Positions 49,793-58,506 of a stretch of DNA of 64,000 bases are shown here, piece after piece. The position numbers were made by a program, and so were the translations under genes. The notes beneath the pieces were generated by a model that worked only from the letters and a program-made list of their open reading frames with translations, was not told the origin of the DNA and ran no database searches. Source of the stretch: Flavobacteriia bacterium (lineage in GTDB: Bacteria; Bacteroidota; Bacteroidia; Flavobacteriales; Flavobacteriaceae). The DNA is taken from positions 62,001 through 126,000 of the forward strand of contig RDYL01000004.1 of NCBI GenBank assembly GCA_004293165.1. Direction: 5' to 3'. Each line of letters opens with the position of its first letter. Within the stretch, counting starts at the first letter, position 1.

Positions 49793-51130
49793 ATGTTTGA
49801 TAAACTCATAAAAGAATTTCCAAGAGCGATAATTTTATCCATTTCTATCTTTTTAGTTTTACTTGTAATTAAATTAATTACAGGTGTTGCCATTCAATTG
49901 AATGAATATTTGCTTGTTAATTTGGGCTATACTATTTTGTATGGATTAACTTTATATTATGCCAATGCTTTTTTGTTCATCTATTTAGATTCAATTTTTG
50001 AAGTCGAACGGTTTACAAAAAGAAGGATAATCATAGGCTTTTTGGGTTCTTTTTTGATTTCAGTTGTTGTAATTTTTTTACTAAGAATTATTGAAGATGT
50101 TATTATAGAAGGTGAGAGTTTTGATGCATTTTTGCAAAATGAAACACTGGCAAATTATCTGGTAACTATTATAATTACATTTTTTGTAACCCTTGCTTTT
50201 CACGCTTTTTATTTTTATAAAGCCTATCAAGAAAACAAAGTTAAAGAACAAAAAATTATTGCAGGAAACGCTTCGGCACAGTTTGAAAGTTTAAAAAACC
50301 AAATCGATCCGCATTTTCTGTTTAATAGTTTGAATGTATTGAGTTCATTAATCGAAGAAAATCCAGAAAGTGCTCAAAAATTCTCGACTTCGCTTTCAAA
50401 AGTGTATCGTTATGTTTTGGAGCAAAAAGACAAAGAATTGGTTTCGGTAGCAGAAGAATTAAAGTTTGCAAAAACCTATATGAATTTACTAAAAATGCGC
50501 TTTGAAAACAGCATAACATTTGAAATTCCAGAAGGTTTTGATAACGAAGAAGCAAAAGTAGTTCCATTATCATTGCAATTATTATTAGAAAACTGCATCA
50601 AGCACAATATAGTGAGCGAAGCAAAACCGCTTCACGTAAAAATTACTATCGAAAATAACCAGTTGGTCGTAACGAATAATTTGCAAAAGAAAGAAGTATT
50701 ATCAGACCGAAAAGGCGTTGGATTACAAAATATTGTTAATCGATACGCTATATTAACAAAAAGAACCGTTTTGGTAGAAGAAAACGAAAAAGAATTTAAA
50801 ATTTTTCTACCCATTTTAACCAAACAAGTAACCATTATGGAAACACAAAATATATACAACGAAAACTTAGCTTATCAACGAGCAAAAGATAAAGTAGAAC
50901 AACTAAAAGGATTTTATGGCAATTTGATTTCATATTGCATTGTAATTCCAGTATTAATTATTATTAATCTAAACACTTCTAATTTTCAGTGGTTTTGGTT
51001 CCCTATGCTAGGTTGGGGAATGGGATTAACCTTTCATGCTTTAGAAACTTTTGGTTACGGAAAATCTTGGGAAGAGCGCAAAATCAATGAATTAATGAAT
51101 AAAGACGATAATTCTAAAAATTGGAAGTAA
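49793..51130 (+). CDS. LytS-type histidine kinase with C-terminal fused 2TM domain
   Basis: Residues 1-155 hold about four membrane helices. The kinase core of the LytS/YehU type (HisKA_7TM-like, His_kinase family PF06580) follows, with the phospho-acceptor His174 in QIDPHFLFNSLNVL and the N box LLLENCIKHNIVSEAK, then GVGLQNIVNRYAIL (G box). From residue 349 (Met in TIMETQ) the protein continues as a complete 2TM domain (YQRAKDKVEQLKGFYGNLISYCIVIP ... WFWFPMLGWGMGLTFHALETFGYGKSWEERK), which elsewhere is a separate gene; the two downstream genes encode free 2TM copies. Met349 marks the old start. It signals to the LytTR regulator two genes on. Confidence 0.93.
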   Translation: MFDKLIKEFPRAIILSISIFLVLLVIKLITGVAIQLNEYLLVNLGYTILYGLTLYYANAFLFIYLDSIFEVERFTKRRIIIGFLGSFLISVVVIFLLRIIEDVIIEGESFDAFLQNETLANYLVTIIITFFVTLAFHAFYFYKAYQENKVKEQKIIAGNASAQFESLKNQIDPHFLFNSLNVLSSLIEENPESAQKFSTSLSKVYRYVLEQKDKELVSVAEELKFAKTYMNLLKMRFENSITFEIPEGFDNEEAKVVPLSLQLLLENCIKHNIVSEAKPLHVKITIENNQLVVTNNLQKKEVLSDRKGVGLQNIVNRYAILTKRTVLVEENEKEFKIFLPILTKQVTIMETQNIYNENLAYQRAKDKVEQLKGFYGNLISYCIVIPVLIIINLNTSNFQWFWFPMLGWGMGLTFHALETFGYGKSWEERKINELMNKDDNSKNWK

Positions 51131-51132
51131 AC

Positions 51133-51432
51133 ATGGAAGCAAATCAATTTGACATAGAAAAATACAACAAAGCAAAAGAAAGAGTAAAAGAGTTAAAAGG
51201 TTTTTACGGACATTTAGCAAGTTACGTTCTTGTAATTTCGTTTTTGACTTTCATTAACCTTCGATTTTCACCAGCACACATTTGGTTTTATTGGCCTATG
51301 TTAGGTTGGGGGATCGGTTTGTTTTTTCATGCTATTGGCGTTTTTAATATTATTCCTTTTTTTGGAAAAGATTGGGATGATAAAAAAGTTAAAGAGATAA
51401 TGGAAAAAGAAAAAAACACAAAATGGGAATAA
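51133..51432 (+). CDS. 2TM domain protein, copy 1
   Basis: The ATG at 51133 lies 2 bp after the kinase stop and gives 99 residues (an upstream TTG at 51121 would overlap the kinase end). Pattern: EKYNKAKERVKELKGFYGHLASYVLVISFLTFINL, then WFYWPMLGWGIGLFFHAIGVF and a Lys/Glu-rich tail after KDWDDKKVKEI. Two membrane helices. It is closely similar in layout to the domain fused to the kinase. In this family the domain is proposed to sit in the inner membrane with unknown function. Confidence 0.87.
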   Translation: MEANQFDIEKYNKAKERVKELKGFYGHLASYVLVISFLTFINLRFSPAHIWFYWPMLGWGIGLFFHAIGVFNIIPFFGKDWDDKKVKEIMEKEKNTKWE

Positions 51433-51459
51433 TTACATACCAATTAAAAAATAGAAATC

Positions 51460-51768
51460 ATGAACACACAAGACGAAATTAAATATCAAGAAGCTTTAAA
51501 ACGAGTTAAAAAAATTAAAGGTTTTTACACGCATGCAATTGTTTATGTGATAATTAATGTAATGATTGTGATTATCAATATTCAAAGTTTGAATGAAGGA
51601 GAAACATATTTCCAGTTTAAGAATTTTATGACTGCTTTTTTCTGGGGAATTGGTTTATTAACGCACGGACTTTCGGTTTTTGTTCCTAATTGGATTATGG
51701 GACAAAACTGGGAAGATCGTAAGATTAAGGAATTCATGGAGAAAGAGAAGTCGAATAAGTGGGAATAA
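51460..51768 (+). CDS. 2TM domain protein, copy 2
   Basis: The 102-residue protein has the same 2TM layout (YQEALKRVKKIKGFYTHAIVYVIINVMIVIINI, then FKNFMTAFFWGIGLLTHGLSVFVP and NWEDRKIKEFMEKEKSNKWE). The C-terminal tail KEKSNKWE matches copy 1 (KEKNTKWE), showing they are recent paralogues. It lies 27 bp after copy 1 and 51 bp before the response regulator. Confidence 0.87.
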   Translation: MNTQDEIKYQEALKRVKKIKGFYTHAIVYVIINVMIVIINIQSLNEGETYFQFKNFMTAFFWGIGLLTHGLSVFVPNWIMGQNWEDRKIKEFMEKEKSNKWE

Positions 51769-51819
51769 TCAAATGCTGAATATTGAACAACGAATGTTGA
51801 ATTTTGAAGTTTTAAAACA

Positions 51820-52575
51820 ATGAATATATTAATAATCGAAGACGAAAAACCAGCAGCACGATTGTTGCAACGTAAGGTTGAAAAATTAGGATTGCAAGCG
51901 AATACCATGTTGCATTCAGTAGAAGAATCAATTTCTTGGTTTCAAAACAACGCACATCCTGATTTGATTTTTTTAGACATTCAATTGTCTGATGGATTGT
52001 CGTTTGAGATATTTGAGCAAATCAATATTAAAAGCGCCGTGATTTTTACAACTGCTTATGATGAATATGCATTGCGCGCTTTCAAGCTAAATAGTATCGA
52101 TTATTTACTAAAACCAATTGATGAAGACGAACTTTCAACTGCAATTTCAAAATTCAAAAATCAATTTCAAAAAAATACGATTTCAAGTTTAGATTTTGAA
52201 GCAATTAAGCGCATGTTAGTCAATCCAGTTGAAAAGGAATATAAAAAGCGATTTTCAGTAAAAATTGGGCAACAGTTAAAAGTGATTTCCATTGATGAAG
52301 TAGAATGTTTTTACAGTGAAAACAAAGGAACGTATATTCACACTTTAGACAATCGTGATTATTTAATTGATTCCACTTTAGAAGTTGTAGAAGCTGAAAT
52401 CAATCCAAAAGACTTTTATCGCGTAAGCCGAAAATTCATAGTTCCGTTGAAAGCCGTTAAAGAAATACAAGTCTATTCCAATTCAAGATTGAAAATTATT
52501 TTGCCAACTTACAAATACGATGAGGTTATTGTTGCCAGAGAGCGTGTTGGTGATTTTAAAGAGTGGATTGGTTAA
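51820..52575 (+). CDS. LytTR-type response regulator
   Basis: The 251-residue regulator has a receiver domain (IIEDEKPAARLL, phospho-acceptor Asp53 in LIFLDIQLSDG, FTTAYDEYALRAF, LLKPID with the conserved Lys) and a LytTR DNA-binding domain (about residues 145-250: KRFSVKIGQQLKVISIDEVECFYSENKGTYIHTLDNRDYLIDSTLE ... FYRVSRKFIVPL). It is the partner of the LytS-type kinase at 49793, which lies in the same operon with two 2TM genes between. The C-terminal stop overlaps the tail of the minus-strand gene by four bases. Confidence 0.95.
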   Translation: MNILIIEDEKPAARLLQRKVEKLGLQANTMLHSVEESISWFQNNAHPDLIFLDIQLSDGLSFEIFEQINIKSAVIFTTAYDEYALRAFKLNSIDYLLKPIDEDELSTAISKFKNQFQKNTISSLDFEAIKRMLVNPVEKEYKKRFSVKIGQQLKVISIDEVECFYSENKGTYIHTLDNRDYLIDSTLEVVEAEINPKDFYRVSRKFIVPLKAVKEIQVYSNSRLKIILPTYKYDEVIVARERVGDFKEWIG

Positions 52576-53342
52576 TTAATCATAGTTTTTCGAATTCCAA
52601 TAAGCACAAAAATCAATAGGGAATAAATAATAAAGAAGGGAGCGATTAATTCAATCCAACCAAAAGGCAACATGAAAGCAATAATTAGTAATTGAAAACC
52701 TAACCCATAAAGTGAAAGTAACGTCATAAACCAATTAGGAAATGTTTTTACTTTATAAGCTTCAGCGTCTAAAAAGTGAATTATTTTATCAAAAAAACCA
52801 TAAACAATAGTATAAATCCCAAATAGAATATTAACAGCTTGTTGCGTTTCCCCAGGTAAAGCTCTTGGGGTTTTGTATTCAAATATTTTACTTGTTGCGT
52901 CACCACCAACCGATTTATTTCTCAAAATCACATAATAATAATTATAAAGTGTGCCTTGTAATTGAATGCCAATAAAAGCCAATAATGCTAACCAAATTGT
53001 AGTTTTAGAAACATAACAAATTGCCATTAGAAACAGAAAGTTCAAGATAATATCAAACACACTATCTAAATATCTTCCCACATACGAAGGCGTGTTTTTT
53101 AATCGGGCTAATTCGCCATCAGCGGCATCAATTCCGGATTTTAAGACGATGAAAAAAGCAGCAGCTAAAAAGTATTGGTTTAAAATACAATAAATTGCAA
53201 GTAAACCAGAAATTCCAAATAAAATTGTAACATGAATAGCTGTAAAGCGTGTTTCTTTCAATTGAAGGGCGAAGAATCGTCCGAAAGATCTTCCGTAGTC
53301 AGACAAATCTAAAAATTTATCCGAAGCGTTTAATTTTGACAT
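52572..53342 (-). CDS. CDP-alcohol phosphatidyltransferase family protein
   Basis: The 256-residue membrane enzyme shows the family signature DG(x)2AR(x)8G(x)3D(x)3D as DAADGELARLKNTPSYVGRYLDSVFD, which binds the CDP moiety and metal. About six membrane segments surround it. Members transfer a phosphatidyl or related group from CDP-lipid to an alcohol. The exact phospholipid or inositol product is not determinable. It is in an operon-like minus-strand cluster with ctaA 44 bp upstream, though function is not related. Its stop overlaps the response regulator stop on the other strand. Confidence 0.9.
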   Translation of the reverse strand: MSKLNASDKFLDLSDYGRSFGRFFALQLKETRFTAIHVTILFGISGLLAIYCILNQYFLAAAFFIVLKSGIDAADGELARLKNTPSYVGRYLDSVFDIILNFLFLMAICYVSKTTIWLALLAFIGIQLQGTLYNYYYVILRNKSVGGDATSKIFEYKTPRALPGETQQAVNILFGIYTIVYGFFDKIIHFLDAEAYKVKTFPNWFMTLLSLYGLGFQLLIIAFMLPFGWIELIAPFFIIYSLLIFVLIGIRKTMIN

Positions 53343-53385
53343 TTAAAGTTAATAATAAAGAACTGTGACAATATAGTCGGCAACC

Positions 53386-54405
53386 TTATTTTGTGAATCT
53401 ATGTAATGTAAACGTCATGGCAGTCAATAAAAAGAACGCCATAATTTGATGTGATAATCCTAACCAAAGTGGCACATGGAATAACAAGGTAAAAATTCCT
53501 AATAAAAACTGGATAAAAACAAAAACTAATAGTGTTTTAACCCCGTTGTATTGTGTTTTATCTAATACAAATTTTTTGCTTTTGATGAATAAGAAAATAA
53601 TCATTCCAACTACAAAATAAGCAAAAGTTCTATGAATAAACTGCACGCCACTTTTTCCTTCTGTAAATGCTAAAAGCAAATTCGATTGCTCTAATCGAAT
53701 ACTTTCATGGAAAAATTGTCCGTCACTCATTAAAGGCCAATGATTGTGAATTAAACCAGCATTTAAACCAGCAACAAAGCCTCCATAAATAATTTGAATG
53801 ATTAGAATTGCTAAGGCTATTCGAGCAATTTTTCTTAATTCTAGAACAGGCAATTTTCGTTCAGGATAAATTAAATCTAAGGCAACCCAAAGCGTATAAG
53901 CAAACGTTATGAAAGCAAATGTTAAGTGAATCGCTAATCTGAAGTGACTCACATCGGGCATGTCTTTTAAACCACTGGCTACCATGAACCAACCCAAAAA
54001 TCCTTGGAAAGCACCCATTCCTAAAAGAATGAAACATTTTTTGATGGTTTCTTTATCTAATTGTTTTTTGATTAAGAAATAAATAAATGGAATAATGAAT
54101 ACAACCCCAATAATGCGACCAATAAAACGATGAAACCACTCCCAAAAGAAGATGAATTTATAATCCTCTAATTGAAAATCTTTGTATTGATTTACTTTTT
54201 GATATTCTGGAAATTTCTTGTATTCTTCAAAGGCTTCTACCCATTTTTCTTCCGACATAGGAGGGAAGGTGTCGTTGATTAAATGCCAATCAGTCATGGA
54301 TAAACCCGAGTTGGTTAAACGGGTAATTCCGCCAACAGTAACCATGATAAATAACAAAACACATCCTGAAAGTAGCCAGTAAATAACCGATTTATTTGTT
54401 TTCAT
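53386..54405 (-). CDS. ctaA: Heme A synthase (COX15/CtaA)
   Basis: The 339-residue polytopic protein (eight membrane segments) oxidises heme O to heme A for aa3-type cytochrome oxidase. The conserved His-bearing segments are present: FFWEWFHRFIGR, HFRLAIHLTFAF, LIHNHWPLM, QFIHRTFAYF and LGLSHQIMAFF, together with GGITRLTNSGLSMTDWH at the N-terminus. Length and layout are of the COX15/CtaA type found in Bacteroidota. It implies an aerobic, aa3- or ba3-type respiratory chain. No cox genes are adjacent. Confidence 0.95.
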   Translation of the reverse strand: MKTNKSVIYWLLSGCVLLFIMVTVGGITRLTNSGLSMTDWHLINDTFPPMSEEKWVEAFEEYKKFPEYQKVNQYKDFQLEDYKFIFFWEWFHRFIGRIIGVVFIIPFIYFLIKKQLDKETIKKCFILLGMGAFQGFLGWFMVASGLKDMPDVSHFRLAIHLTFAFITFAYTLWVALDLIYPERKLPVLELRKIARIALAILIIQIIYGGFVAGLNAGLIHNHWPLMSDGQFFHESIRLEQSNLLLAFTEGKSGVQFIHRTFAYFVVGMIIFLFIKSKKFVLDKTQYNGVKTLLVFVFIQFLLGIFTLLFHVPLWLGLSHQIMAFFLLTAMTFTLHRFTK

Positions 54406-54478
54406 TTTTCTTGATATTCAAAAAGCGCTTCAAATTTAATCAATGATTCTTTCTGAAGTGCTTTAACAAATTATAAAA

Positions 54479-55894
54479 TTATACTTTTTTCAATCCTAAT
54501 TTTTCAGCTCTTTTCAAAACAAATTCTTTTGCTTGTTCGTATTCATTCGGAATTTCTCCTTCTAAAATAGCTTCTTTCACCGCTTCTTTTAGAATTCCAA
54601 CTTCTCTACAAGGTTTCAAATCGAATAATTCCATGATTTCTTCGCCTGAAATAGGTGGTTGAAATACACGAACACGGTCTTTTTCTTCCACTTCAACAAT
54701 TTTTTGTTTAACAATGTCGAAGTTCTTATGGTATTTCTGAAATTTCTTTGGATTTTTTGTAGTGATATCTGCTTTGCACAAGGTCATTAAACTATCAATG
54801 TCTTCGCCAGCATCAAAAACCAAACGACGGACTGCGCTATCGGTAACAATTTCTTCTGCAATTACAATTGGTCGTGAACTCATCATGACCATTTTTTGCA
54901 CAAACTTCATTTTGTGATTCAATGGCATGTGCATACGTTCAAATATTTTTTTGACCATTTTTCCGCCTAAAAATTCATGACCGTGAAACGTCCAGCCTTG
55001 TTTTTTGTTGAATCTTTTAGTTGGTGCTTTGCCAATATCATGTAATAATGCAGCCCAACGTAACCAAACATCATCGGTATTTGGACAAATATTATCAACT
55101 ACTTCTAACGTGTGATAAAAATTGTTTTTGTGGGTATGACCTTCCACTTCTTCGACATTATTCAAAGCGGTTAATTCAGGCAAAATAATATCTAACAAGC
55201 CAGTTTGATACAAATGTAAAAATCCAATCGAAGGTTTATTAGAAGCTAAAATTTTATGCAATTCATCAACAATTCGTTCGCCTGAAATAATATTGATTCT
55301 GTATTTATTTTTTGAAATTGCTTCTAAGGATTCAGTTTCAATTTCAAAATTCAATTGCGAAGCAAAACGAATTGCACGCATCATGCGTAATGGATCATCA
55401 GAATACGTAATGTCAGGATTCAAAGGTGTTTTGATGATTTTATTTTTCAAATCTTCTACACCATTAAATGGATCAACTAAATCACCAAAGTTTTCAGAAT
55501 TCAAAGAAAAAGCCAATGCATTTATAGTGAAATCTCTTCGTTCTTGATCATCTTTTAAAGTGCCGTTTTCCACTAAAGGATTTCGACTATCTTGTGTGTA
55601 TGATTCTTTTCGAGCACCAACAAATTCCACATCAATATCATCATAACGTAACATTGCGGTGCCGTAGTTTTTAAAAACTTGCACTTTTGGATGAAAAGGA
55701 ATCAATTCAGAAACCTTTAAAGCCAATTCAATGCCGCTACCAACGGCAACAATGTCGATGTCTTTTTTGTGGTCTCTGTTGAGTAATATATCGCGTACAA
55801 AACCACCAATCACATAGCATTCCAAGTTAAGTTCTTGTGCGGCCTGTGAAATGATTTTGAAGATGTTATGTTCTAAATGTTGTTTGTAATTCAT
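54479..55894 (-). CDS. cca: CCA tRNA nucleotidyltransferase with HD domain
   Basis: The 471-residue enzyme adds CCA to tRNA 3' ends, which fits the two tRNA-Glu genes in this window that lack encoded CCA. Motifs: [26 protein letters not shown] (nucleotidyltransferase, catalytic DxD), [13 protein letters not shown], and an [17 protein letters not shown] domain (about residues 250-370). C-terminal [16 protein letters not shown] closes the protein. The class II-type layout with HD is normal for Bacteroidota. It stands 73 bp downstream of ctaA on the same strand; a repeat-filled gap separates it from tsaC. Confidence 0.95.
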   Translation of the reverse strand: MNYKQHLEHNIFKIISQAAQELNLECYVIGGFVRDILLNRDHKKDIDIVAVGSGIELALKVSELIPFHPKVQVFKNYGTAMLRYDDIDVEFVGARKESYTQDSRNPLVENGTLKDDQERRDFTINALAFSLNSENFGDLVDPFNGVEDLKNKIIKTPLNPDITYSDDPLRMMRAIRFASQLNFEIETESLEAISKNKYRINIISGERIVDELHKILASNKPSIGFLHLYQTGLLDIILPELTALNNVEEVEGHTHKNNFYHTLEVVDNICPNTDDVWLRWAALLHDIGKAPTKRFNKKQGWTFHGHEFLGGKMVKKIFERMHMPLNHKMKFVQKMVMMSSRPIVIAEEIVTDSAVRRLVFDAGEDIDSLMTLCKADITTKNPKKFQKYHKNFDIVKQKIVEVEEKDRVRVFQPPISGEEIMELFDLKPCREVGILKEAVKEAILEGEIPNEYEQAKEFVLKRAEKLGLKKV

Positions 55895-55904
55895 TTTCTT
55901 AGTT

Positions 55905-55970
55905 TAAAGTTTCAAGTTTAAGGTTTCAAGTTGGAGATAACTTTAAACTTGGAACTTTAAACTTGGAACA
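55905..55970. repeat. Intergenic element built of TTTAAACTTGG words
   Basis: The gap between the CCA gene and tsaC has AGTTTAAAGTTTC, AAGTTTAAGGTTTC and then AACTTTAAACTTGG and GGAACTTTAAACTTGG in tandem. The halves are complementary, so it can fold into a long imperfect hairpin. Words related to the ffh terminator region at 15751-15800. Confidence 0.5.
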
Positions 55971-55973
55971 TTT

Positions 55974-56540
55974 TTACTTGCGAATCACTTTTACTTGATG
56001 ATCTAAACCTAATTTAATAATCGTAGAAGGATTTTTGCAAACTTTATCGTGGTGCAAATTTACTACATAGTCGACACCTTTTATAATTTCGGGACTAATT
56101 TCTTTGAAAGTTTTTGGTGTAAACATTCCTGAAATATTCGCAGAGGTTGAAACCAATGGTTTTTTCATGCGTTCCATTAGTTTAAAGCAAAAAGGCTCAG
56201 TAACAAGTCGAACTCCTAAAGTCTTGTCTTCAGCAACGATATTTTTGGCAACATTTCTAGGATTATCTAGTATTAAAGTAGTTGGCTTTTCTGATAAATC
56301 TAAAATTTGCCAAGCTACTTCTGGAATTTCTTTGAAAACATTGTACATCATGCGTTCGCCATTTAATAAAACAATCATACTTTTGGTTTCTTCGCGTTGT
56401 TTTAACGCATAGATTTTTTTTACAGCTTCTTCATTGGTAGCATCACAGCCAATTCCCCAAACGGTGTCTGTTGGATATAAAATAATGCCTCCGTTTTTGA
56501 TGATTTCGTATGCGTTATATATTTCTGTGTTTATGTCCAT
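55974..56540 (-). CDS. tsaC: L-threonylcarbamoyladenylate synthase (TsaC/YrdC)
   Basis: TsaC makes threonylcarbamoyl-AMP for the t6A modification of tRNAs reading ANN codons. The 188-residue YrdC-only protein shows GGIILYPTDTVWGIGCDA, KKIYALKQREETKSMIVL (KxR and SxN-type motifs) and VSTSANISG, the last two for binding ATP and bicarbonate. It lacks the extra C-terminal Sua5 domain. It is 13 bp downstream of the glycosyltransferase on the same strand, but they are likely unrelated in function. Confidence 0.95.
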   Translation of the reverse strand: MDINTEIYNAYEIIKNGGIILYPTDTVWGIGCDATNEEAVKKIYALKQREETKSMIVLLNGERMMYNVFKEIPEVAWQILDLSEKPTTLILDNPRNVAKNIVAEDKTLGVRLVTEPFCFKLMERMKKPLVSTSANISGMFTPKTFKEISPEIIKGVDYVVNLHHDKVCKNPSTIIKLGLDHQVKVIRK

Positions 56541-56553
56541 TTCAGAGATGTTT

Positions 56554-57294
56554 TTATTTAGAAGACCAATGTGTTTTTTCTAATAAGTTATTTTTGTAAT
56601 AAATTTCTTCTTCATCTGGTTGTTTTGAATTGCTATACCAAGGCATATGATAGCAAGAATATGGCATACCAACTCTTATCATAAAGTCAGAGCCATCTCT
56701 TTTACCTCTTCTAGAAAAAGGCTGATACAAAGCAAAAGTTGTATCTATTGTGGCATAAAAAACATCTTTTTCAATTTCATTTTCATAAAATTGAGATTCC
56801 CATTTGATAACATTCTGTTTTTCATTATAATGATCTGGTAGATTGTTAATTAATAGAGAAAAACCAATTTTGTAGCAATTTTTATATTTGATAAGTAAAG
56901 ATTCAAAATGTTCCATGAAATTATTTGGGCAATCTTCATGAATGAATAAATCAGAATCTGTATAACAAAATTTACTAAACATATATTTGTAAAAAATACC
57001 GCTTTTCCATAATGATTTTGAGCCATGATTTTTCTTTAAAAGGTATAATTTGATTCTGCCTTCTTTTTTAAGCGCTTCATAATAATCTAATAAACTAGGA
57101 AAAGTTGAGTTGTTATCTATAACAATAATCTTTTTATAGCCTCTTTTTTGAATATCTTCAATTAAATTTTTAAGAGTTGTTAATCTATTGAAATTGTTGA
57201 TTATTATTGGAATCTCATAAGGATTATGGATTTTTTTTTCGAACAAAAAAGTAAGAATTTTTTGAAAATAATGTTTTCTATATTTAATATTCAT
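56554..57294 (-). CDS. Family 2-like glycosyltransferase
   Basis: The 246-residue protein has the GT-A fold core: PIIINNFNRLTTLKNLIEDI, KKIIVIDNNSTFPSLLDYYEAL, LKKNHGSKSLWKSGIFYKYM, and FCYTDSDLFIHEDC with the DxD-like Asp pair. The C-terminal region (FYATIDTTFALYQPFSRRGKRDG) is unusual. It diverges from the glycosyltransferase operon at 57430 and begins the surface-glycan locus. Codon use is more A/T-rich than the tsaC neighbour. The acceptor is unknown. Confidence 0.78.
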   Translation of the reverse strand: MNIKYRKHYFQKILTFLFEKKIHNPYEIPIIINNFNRLTTLKNLIEDIQKRGYKKIIVIDNNSTFPSLLDYYEALKKEGRIKLYLLKKNHGSKSLWKSGIFYKYMFSKFCYTDSDLFIHEDCPNNFMEHFESLLIKYKNCYKIGFSLLINNLPDHYNEKQNVIKWESQFYENEIEKDVFYATIDTTFALYQPFSRRGKRDGSDFMIRVGMPYSCYHMPWYSNSKQPDEEEIYYKNNLLEKTHWSSK

Positions 57295-57399
57295 ATTTCA
57301 ATAATTTGTGAATAAAAATTATTTACAACCTATATGAATTGATCTACTTTGCACCAATATAGTTGTTGTAACTTCAAGTACAAATCTAACTAATTATTA

Positions 57400-57407
57400 T
57401 ATATTTG
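57400..57407 (+). promoter_or_regulatory. -7 element TATATTTG ahead of the glycan operon
   Basis: TATATTTG lies 22 bp before the ATG at 57430. A -33 box at the expected distance is not clear. Confidence 0.45.
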
Positions 57408-57429
57408 CATATTAAATGTTTGTTTAATT

Positions 57430-58503
57430 ATGAAAATACTACATGTTTGCGGCAAGAAAGATTGGGGTGGCGGAGAAAATCAATTATTACTATTAATAAA
57501 AGGATTAATAAACGATCAAAACGAAATTGAACAATCATTGTTATGTCCTTTCGGAAGTGATATTTTTAAAAGAACAAAAAATCAAGATTTAAAAATTGAT
57601 ATATATTGTGCAAAAAAAGAGATTAATTTGGATCCAAGGTTTTTGTATAAAATTTTTTCAATAGTAAAAAAAAGTAAAATTGATGTTATACACGCACACG
57701 ATCCAGATGCGCATAGCTTGGTTATTTTAGCCATAGATTTATTTAGACTAAAAACCAAAGTAATTTTACACAAAAAGACGATATTCCCAATAAAAGATAA
57801 AAAATATAGTGTTTATAAATATAATCATTCATCCATTAAATATATAATTTGTGTTTCTGAAGCTAGTAAAAATAGTATAATTTCGAAAATTAAATCCATT
57901 CCAATAAAAGTGGTGCATGATGCCATAGAAATAAAACCTTATTCAAAAAAAGATGCTCTATTAAATAATTCTTTTACGATCTTAAACATTGCAAACCATA
58001 CACGTCATAAAAATCTTTTCACATTATTAGAGGTTGCAAATATTTGTATTAATGAAAAAAAATTACCCTTTAAATTTGTTCAGCTAGGAAGTGGAAAATT
58101 AACACCTTCTTTAATCGAAAAAAGAGATGCTTTAAATTTAGGAAATAACTTTGAATTTAAAGGTTTTATTCAAAATGTTGAAGAATACTTTTTCAAAAGT
58201 GATGCTTTTATTTTTACTTCTGTTAGGGAAGGTTTAGGTGTTTCACTACTAGAGGCTATTCAATATAAATTACCAATAGTTTCATCAAATGCCGGTGGAA
58301 TTCCTGAGGTAATTGAAAACGAAAAAGAAGGATTACTGTGTAATTTTGACGATGTGTCATCTTATGTTGAAAATTTGTTCAAGATTTATCAATCTAAAGA
58401 ACTTGCAACCACTTTAACATCAAATGCAATTATAAAGATTGAAAAAAAATTTTCTACAACAAATTTGGTTCAAAAGACAAAAAAGATATATTTAAGCATA
58501 TAA
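57430..58503 (+). CDS. Family 4 glycosyltransferase (GT-B)
   Basis: The 357-residue protein has the N-terminal GT-B Rossmann half (MKILHVCGKKDWGGGENQLLLLI) and the GT4 signature in the C-terminal half: REGLGVSLLEAI, in which two Glu seven residues apart form the EX7E motif, followed by SNAGGIPEVIENEKEGLL. Retaining glycosyl transfer to a lipid-linked or surface glycan is expected. It is first in a four-gene run (spacing 3, 3 and 24 bp) with a GT2 enzyme, a Kdo-kinase-like protein and another GT2 enzyme. Confidence 0.92.
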   Translation: MKILHVCGKKDWGGGENQLLLLIKGLINDQNEIEQSLLCPFGSDIFKRTKNQDLKIDIYCAKKEINLDPRFLYKIFSIVKKSKIDVIHAHDPDAHSLVILAIDLFRLKTKVILHKKTIFPIKDKKYSVYKYNHSSIKYIICVSEASKNSIISKIKSIPIKVVHDAIEIKPYSKKDALLNNSFTILNIANHTRHKNLFTLLEVANICINEKKLPFKFVQLGSGKLTPSLIEKRDALNLGNNFEFKGFIQNVEEYFFKSDAFIFTSVREGLGVSLLEAIQYKLPIVSSNAGGIPEVIENEKEGLLCNFDDVSSYVENLFKIYQSKELATTLTSNAIIKIEKKFSTTNLVQKTKKIYLSI

Positions 58504-58506
58504 TTT

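Noticed and set aside
51582..51908. Minus-strand frame across the second 2TM gene and the regulator start
   Set aside because: It covers parts of two well-supported genes and has no motif.
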